Position numbers and translations under genes: made by a program
Notes under the pieces: model-generated
Told to the model about the DNA's origin: nothing
Seen by the model: only the letters and a program-made list of their open reading frames with translations
The model's database searches: none
Source: Mytilus edulis
Lineage: Eukaryota; Mollusca; Bivalvia; Mytilida; Mytilidae
Direction of reading: 5' to 3'
DNA: 64,000 nt
NCBI RefSeq assembly: GCF_963676685.1
Contig: NC_092350.1
Span: 65,775,674 to 65,839,673 of the forward strand
Shown here: positions 59,001 through 64,000 of the stretch, piece by piece
Numbering within the stretch: the first letter of the stretch is position 1
How the letters are laid out: each line of letters opens with the position of its first letter

Positions 59001-60600
59001 AAGTCGACACTAAGGATTATCTTCACCTTGTTTCACGGTATTAACGATTCGTATATTGTTGAAGACCCTCCAGCAACTATCAATACGAAGAACAGGAATA
59101 AATACTTTGACAATTGATCATTTGTATTTTTTCTATATGCATTGACTTTGTGTGAAATTAGGTCTCCTGCACGTTTACTCATTATTCCTTTATTTTCTGT
59201 TGAACGGTCTAAACACGACTTAATGCAAGTTTAACCGGTCAATGTAAAAGGTCATATGGCAATATATTAATGTTATTTTAGACATGATTTGGTACCGGGA
59301 AATTGCCGGTCTTACTTTATTTTAAACCATGTCAGCTCTTTAGTTTTATTTACAAAAAAAGAGAGCCAATTTTGTATTCTTTGATATCAAGTTCAATTCT
59401 CCATGCAAAAATTAACATTGTTTTCTGTACGGTGTTTTCTGTGTCTAGTAGCATCGTATGTTCTTAAAATATTTTCTCGCACAATGTCTGGACATCGGTC
59501 GACATGCAACATTGCTAAACCACACGTTTACAAATGAAAATCAACACTCAGACTATAGTCATAAAGTAGGACGATAAATGAACAAAAGACAAACCCGGGA
59601 CACAGAAGTACAAACAATAGACCATCAACTCTGAAAACTAAAAGAAAAATAGAAACATGAATCCCGAAAACCATACAGGGGCTACATCAGAGAGTGGAGA
59701 GAACTTGCTTCTTGCAAGCCTTTCCGTGAAAACAATTTGATGTAAAGTAGTCTTTTGTTTCAGGTTTTTTTTTGAAATTTCCAACATGAGGCATTTGCCT
59801 CGATGTAGTTACGGCTCTGATATTTGATTTCTCCTTCATTTCCACAGAGGCAAAGGAAATCTATAAAATACCATTATTGTTTAATCGCATTGATTAGAGT
59901 AAGAAAGCTGTAATAAACAAGATAAAAATATTAAAGAGTATATTCGAAAATATAAAAAAAACAAAAAAAAAAAACACAAGCGCCTGAATTTATATATACA
60001 GTTACATTTCTGAATTTTTGCAATTTTTTACTTGCATCACGCTGAATGTTGATATCAATGTCATTGTTTCACTGGTGGATAAAAGTATCCGTCTCGTTGG
60101 CTATTACACGACCTATGAAGTTTAAACTTCAATTTAAAGGTTTATTCTTTTGAAATTGTAGTTCTTTTGGTTCCCAAAGGTGACCTTATTAGTTTAGTTA
60201 GTTATGAATAGAGACTAGAGCTGTCTGCATATCGGGATTGATGCCCCTCCCTTTAACAAGTTGCAAATCTGGCAGAATCTATCAATGCAAATCCCTGGTG
60301 ACTATTCAAAATGTAAGGCTAGTTTATGCAATGCTTGTCCTTGTGCTTCCAAAAATAAAAAAAAAAACACAGTTGGGTAGCTCAATTGTAAAAGAAATTC
60401 TAAATTAAATTGATTATCGAAACGGGAACACTTTCATTTCATGATTGTATCTACCGAGTACCGAGTTTGAGAACATATTAAGTTCCAATCAACACAATTT
60501 ATGAACTGGTGTTAATTTACGTGTTTTTTTTTATTGAATAAAGCCTGCCTATTGGTATTTTATCGTCTGTTTTTCTATGTTGTGATGTTATGCTATTGAT
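56100..60600. other. AT-rich intergenic stretch, no gene assigned
   Basis: Between 56500 and 57540 the word ATGCAAA recurs with TATG or GATATG neighbours, as if derived from decayed tandem units. Two clear units of about 100 bp lie at 57317-57500 (ATTGGGCATATGTxACTTTG, TATGCAAAGATATGxTAAAG). A small duplication (CAAATTTAAATTTTAAAATC x2) is near 57936-57972. Nothing else is supported. Confidence 0.4.
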
Positions 60601-60609
60601 TCAGAAAAA

Positions 60610-60945
60610 GGGAGAAGGTTTGCAATTGGTACCATTAAAACGTTTAAACACGCGGCAAATGTTTGCACCTGTCCTAAATCAGTAATCTGATGTACAGTAC
60701 TTGTCGTTTGTTTATGTAATTTATACGTGTTTCTCGTTTCTCGATTTTCTTTGATATAGATTTGACCGTTGGTTTTCCCGTTTAAATGGTTTTACACTAG
60801 TAATTTTGGGGCCCTTTATAGCTTGTTGTTCGGTGTGTTGAAGGCCGTACATTGACCTATAATGGTTTACTTTTATAAATTGTTATTTGGATGGAGAGTT
60901 GTCTCATTGGCACTCACACCACATCTTCCTATATCTATGGACCCA
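60610..60945 (+). repeat. Short mussel element, long well-preserved copy
   Basis: It carries CCTGTCCTAAATCAGTAATC, TTTCTCGTTTCTCG, CCGTTTAAATGGTTTTACAC, TTTATAGCTTGTTGTTCGG and the end GAGAGTTGTCTCATTGGCAC. Confidence 0.85.
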
Positions 60946-62589
60946 TATTGACTAGCATTGGGAGTCACATGTCATATATAGCCCAGTTACTTATCGTTTT
61001 TTTTTATTACAGCTTTTGCAAATATCTTGATAGTATTTTCGGTCAATTTGTATATCACATCTGTAAAAGTGTTAAAAATCAATCGCATCTGCAAAGAGTG
61101 TATCAAGAAGCAATCTTAAAAGGATTGACAGCCTAAAAAACTTATGTTGAGCTTTCCACTCTTAGAGTACTCTTTACCCTTCTCGGAACACTCTGCTTGT
61201 TTTATCTAATCCACCTGAATGGTCACATAGCATATATAACTGACTCAGACGTACTTGTATATATAAGTCTGAAAATTACACCAAACAGTATTAGAGTTAG
61301 ATGATTTGATACATTGTTAAATATTGCTCAATTGGTCTTCTATTTAATAAAACGTGATGTGCCTAAAATTTTCAATGCTTTTTTTGGCAAATGTTTGAAT
61401 ACCAAATTCTCATCTCCGATTTCTGCAAAATAAATTTGACCCCTGTGTTCAATATCACAATATTATCTCTTTTTCCAATTTGGTTAGATTTTTTTATCAT
61501 GCGAATCTGCCATGCAAATGAATGTTTTTGTTGAATAATGTAATAGTTCTTCCTTTTTATTATATGAAATGATCAACTGGAGGTCAAACTTCTGTATCTT
61601 TACTGATGTTGACTAGTACATTATGTGTCAACATTCTTTTTTGACTGAACACTTTACAGAAAATTGTAAAGAGAGGTCAGTGGCACACCAATTGTAACTT
61701 TGTTATATAGAAGGTATGTGAAACACATCCATCTTGTGCTGCATCTACATGTACAAGCGAAGTTTTACGAAATTCCCTCTAGATTCTAGGTAATTAACAA
61801 TGTGTATAAAGACTTTTTTTACCAAGTATCTATCTATCTATTTTAAGACTAGGCTGTAACCATTTGCTCAGTAATTTTCTGTATGTATATAATTGGAAAA
61901 TTATCAAGAGCTTATTAAATAAACATATCAATGAATTGATCGTGTAATCCCGACTATTGAACAGATAATAGGGGGAGTGCATCATTACCCCATAATTGCA
62001 TGATTGCTTACCGGAACCACAGAATTGTTAAACTGAGATCTGAGAAACAGGAAATATGTTTTTTTTTCTTTTGAATTTTTAATATTACTATAAATCATCA
62101 ATCGAAGCTGTTTAAGAGATTTTCAACTTTCATTCGATACATTAGGTACTAGTACTTATTTACATATTTTAAAACTTGCATTAATCATTACGACACATTT
62201 TGCTACTTTCGGGTATACATGTACTCTTACAGACTAGGGTTGAGTTGGTTGTGATACCAGTTTACTCAAATTATTTTCTGCTTTACTACAGATGTTGTCA
62301 AAATGTCTGTCTTTTATATTGTAGTCAAGTTTGTAACAGTATAGTGTTTCGCCTTCTTTATCGGATGTGATTTATTAATATTACTGCAATGTTTTATTCT
62401 TATTCCACATTTGGTTTAACTTTCAGAATTTTATAAATGCACGTTTGCATCCTCTACGTTCATTGTGTCATGGATCTCGCCTTATTTGTTCGTTGAACCT
62501 TGTTTTGTTTGTATTGTGTTGATGTAATAAGTTAAGCATATTTGACTTAGTTCTCTGTATAGTCTTGTTTTGTCGTAATGTTGCACTAA
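60946..62589. other. Intergenic, no feature recognised
   Basis: AT-rich sequence with only short open frames on either strand and no convincing splice-bounded coding block. Confidence 0.4.
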
Positions 62590-62875
62590 TGACTACGTAA
62601 GGGTATGGTTGTCGACGAGCATAGGCGTTTAAACTCGTTGCATTTGGTATGTACTGATCACCACAAGAGTGTTGTTCATAGGTGTTTTTTTTTGTCGTAT
62701 TGTAAATAAACTAGTCCGTTTTTCTCGATTGCATTGATTTACATTGGTTATATTGAGATCATAGATAGTTTGTTGGGTGCGAACCAAGATGCAATTGCTA
62801 ACTTTTACTACATTGTATCTTGAAAAAAATGGGAGTTGTCTCATTGGCACTAATACCACATCCTCTTATATTTAA
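62590..62875 (+). repeat. Short mussel element, diverged
   Basis: It has GTTGTTCATAGGTGTTTTTT, TAGATAGTTTGTTGGGTGCG and the end GGAGTTGTCTCATTGGCACT then AATACCACATCC. Confidence 0.75.
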
Positions 62876-63426
62876 ATTGATAGAGACAATTCAAATCAAG
62901 ACTTTTGCCTTTATAATGTATAATTATACTGGTTTAACTATTGTAAGAAGAAAATGATATTTTCATAGATTTTTATAAAATGTGATATAAGAAAAGTATA
63001 GAATGAGACACTATCGAATTCACAAATTTCACATCTTAACGACAACTAGAGTCAGTTTCACAAACAAAGCTTACGGCTAAGATTGGTCGTTAGTATACTG
63101 AATTGTTCATGCCTTAATAATGAACAATCTTAGGTGTAAGGTTTTTTTTTGGTGATACCGACTCCTGATACCAAATCTATTAGTTTACGTATTCCGAAAC
63201 TCAAATAAATTGAACTGGGACTTTTTACAGTTACTTAGTTACGTGTATATACGCAGTCGCTATAGAACGAAGTGCCTTAGGCCCTGCTGAGGATTTGTAT
63301 TTTTTCAACCTTCTTAAAAAAATTCATAGAGATTCATTCACAAAAACTAAAGTTATTGTCTGGAAACCAATGTGTCTTTGGACAACGATGCAGACGACGA
63401 CGCAGACATCAAACCATTATACGAGA

Positions 63427-63457
<31 letters not shown>

Positions 63458-63799
63458 AAAAAAACGGTCGTATAACCAGTACACCAATGAAAGGGATGCT
63501 AAGCACAAGTATGGATGTGGTGTGAATAAAACTTTAATAAATATATTATGTGGAACAAAATACAACGATGCAAAACTTTTCAAATATACATGTTAACATA
63601 GATCTGAAATTAATTTCGATTGGCCATCATAGCAATGAATAATTGTACAAGAGGAAAGAGAAAAAAACAGTTATGAAAGAAAAAAAATGACATAAATGTT
63701 ACTGATCTATTTCAAATTCATTTGAAGTTAAATATATCTTCTGTATAATGATGTTCACATTAACATCTTTCATTATTGTTAATTTATGACACTTGCTAT
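62876..63799. other. Intergenic or 3' UTR of the edge gene, no further gene
   Basis: It contains a C run joined to A runs at 63427-63464, which produces several spurious proline/lysine-rich frames on both strands. The last few hundred bases are probably 3' UTR of the gene at 63800. Confidence 0.4.
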
Positions 63800-64000
63800 C
63801 TAACTTGAGTCCGGCTCTTCAAATGGCTGAATAGCAAAGGACGGTGGACTGGATGGTTCCTCTCTGTCACTGATCCCTTTTGTTGCAGCTCTTGGTCTCA
63901 GAGCTGCACCTCCTTTCTTACTACTCTGTTTTTTCCTTGCACTTTTCTTATCCAATTGTAGAAACCAATTGTTCAAATAATCGGACCTCCACATGAGTTT
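63800..64000 (-). CDS. C-terminal end of an unidentified gene running off the window
   Basis: The frame is open from the window edge for 66 codons to TAG at 63802-63800. The start, WRSDYLNNWFLQLDKKS, looks like folded protein. Then come a basic stretch (ARKKQSSKKGG, RPRAATKG) and an acidic, proline-containing end (EEPSSPPSF, PFEEPDSS). Such a charged tail fits the cytoplasmic end of a membrane protein or a nuclear protein, but I do not recognise the family. No splice acceptor is required within the visible part. Confidence 0.45.
   Translation of the reverse strand, partial: KLMWRSDYLNNWFLQLDKKSARKKQSSKKGGAALRPRAATKGISDREEPSSPPSFAIQPFEEPDSS

Noticed and set aside
63295..63596. Several overlapping frames with proline and lysine runs on both strands
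   Set aside because: They are created by a C run joined to A runs.

Overview
The window looks like nuclear DNA of a marine mussel (Mytilus or a close relative). It is AT-rich, gene-poor and intron-rich. It carries many copies of a short element whose end reads like GAGTTGTCTCATTGGCA...ATACCACATCTTC, which I associate with Mytilus genomes. No bacterial-style operons, rRNA, intact tRNA or CRISPR arrays were seen. All identifications come from reading the sequence by eye; no search was run.

Left half (about 6.4-49.6 kb, + strand): two tandem copies of a small five-exon gene for a four-pass membrane protein of MS4A/CD20-like type. Exons 1-4 have matching junction positions and phase 0. Each copy has a similar non-coding segment ending in a splice donor upstream (6425-6544 and 23246-23368), probably a duplicated first exon with its promoter. 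Copy A (14912-19844) has an intact four-helix core of 183 residues, but its C-terminal tail stops after 14 codons. Copy B (24760-49583) keeps an open 67-residue tail, but exons 2 and 4 each lack one base relative to copy A, so it reads as a pseudogene unless these are assembly errors. Intron 3 of B starts with sixteen 44-bp repeats that each resemble a 3' splice site. Intron 4 of B has grown to about 17 kb and holds two large inverted-repeat elements.

The two elements (34389-39221 and 40431-43290) are the most interesting find. Each has very long terminal inverted repeats (412 bp and about 540 bp), ends reading CACTGTG or CAYAGTG, and a perfect 5-bp target duplication (ACTAT, GTACT). CAC-type ends with 5-bp duplications are characteristic of the Transib/RAG-like group, and one end carries the exact RSS heptamer CACAGTG. 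No transposase is visible, so they would be non-autonomous. The second element interrupts the longest open frame of the window.

Right part (50.5-56 kb, - strand): a complete-looking actinoporin-like pore-forming protein gene, convergent with copy B. It has a secreted N-terminus and three coding exons, 236 residues in all. Its last intron carries an array in which the final splice acceptor and the first codons of the last exon are repeated about 13 times. Its 3' UTR begins in a fold-back element. At the right edge (63800-64000, -) lies the 3' end of an unidentified gene.

The rest is repeats: short elements with inverted ends, fold-backs, minisatellites, retroelement relics, a decayed repetitive gene (45.4-46.4 kb) and a tRNA-like sequence.
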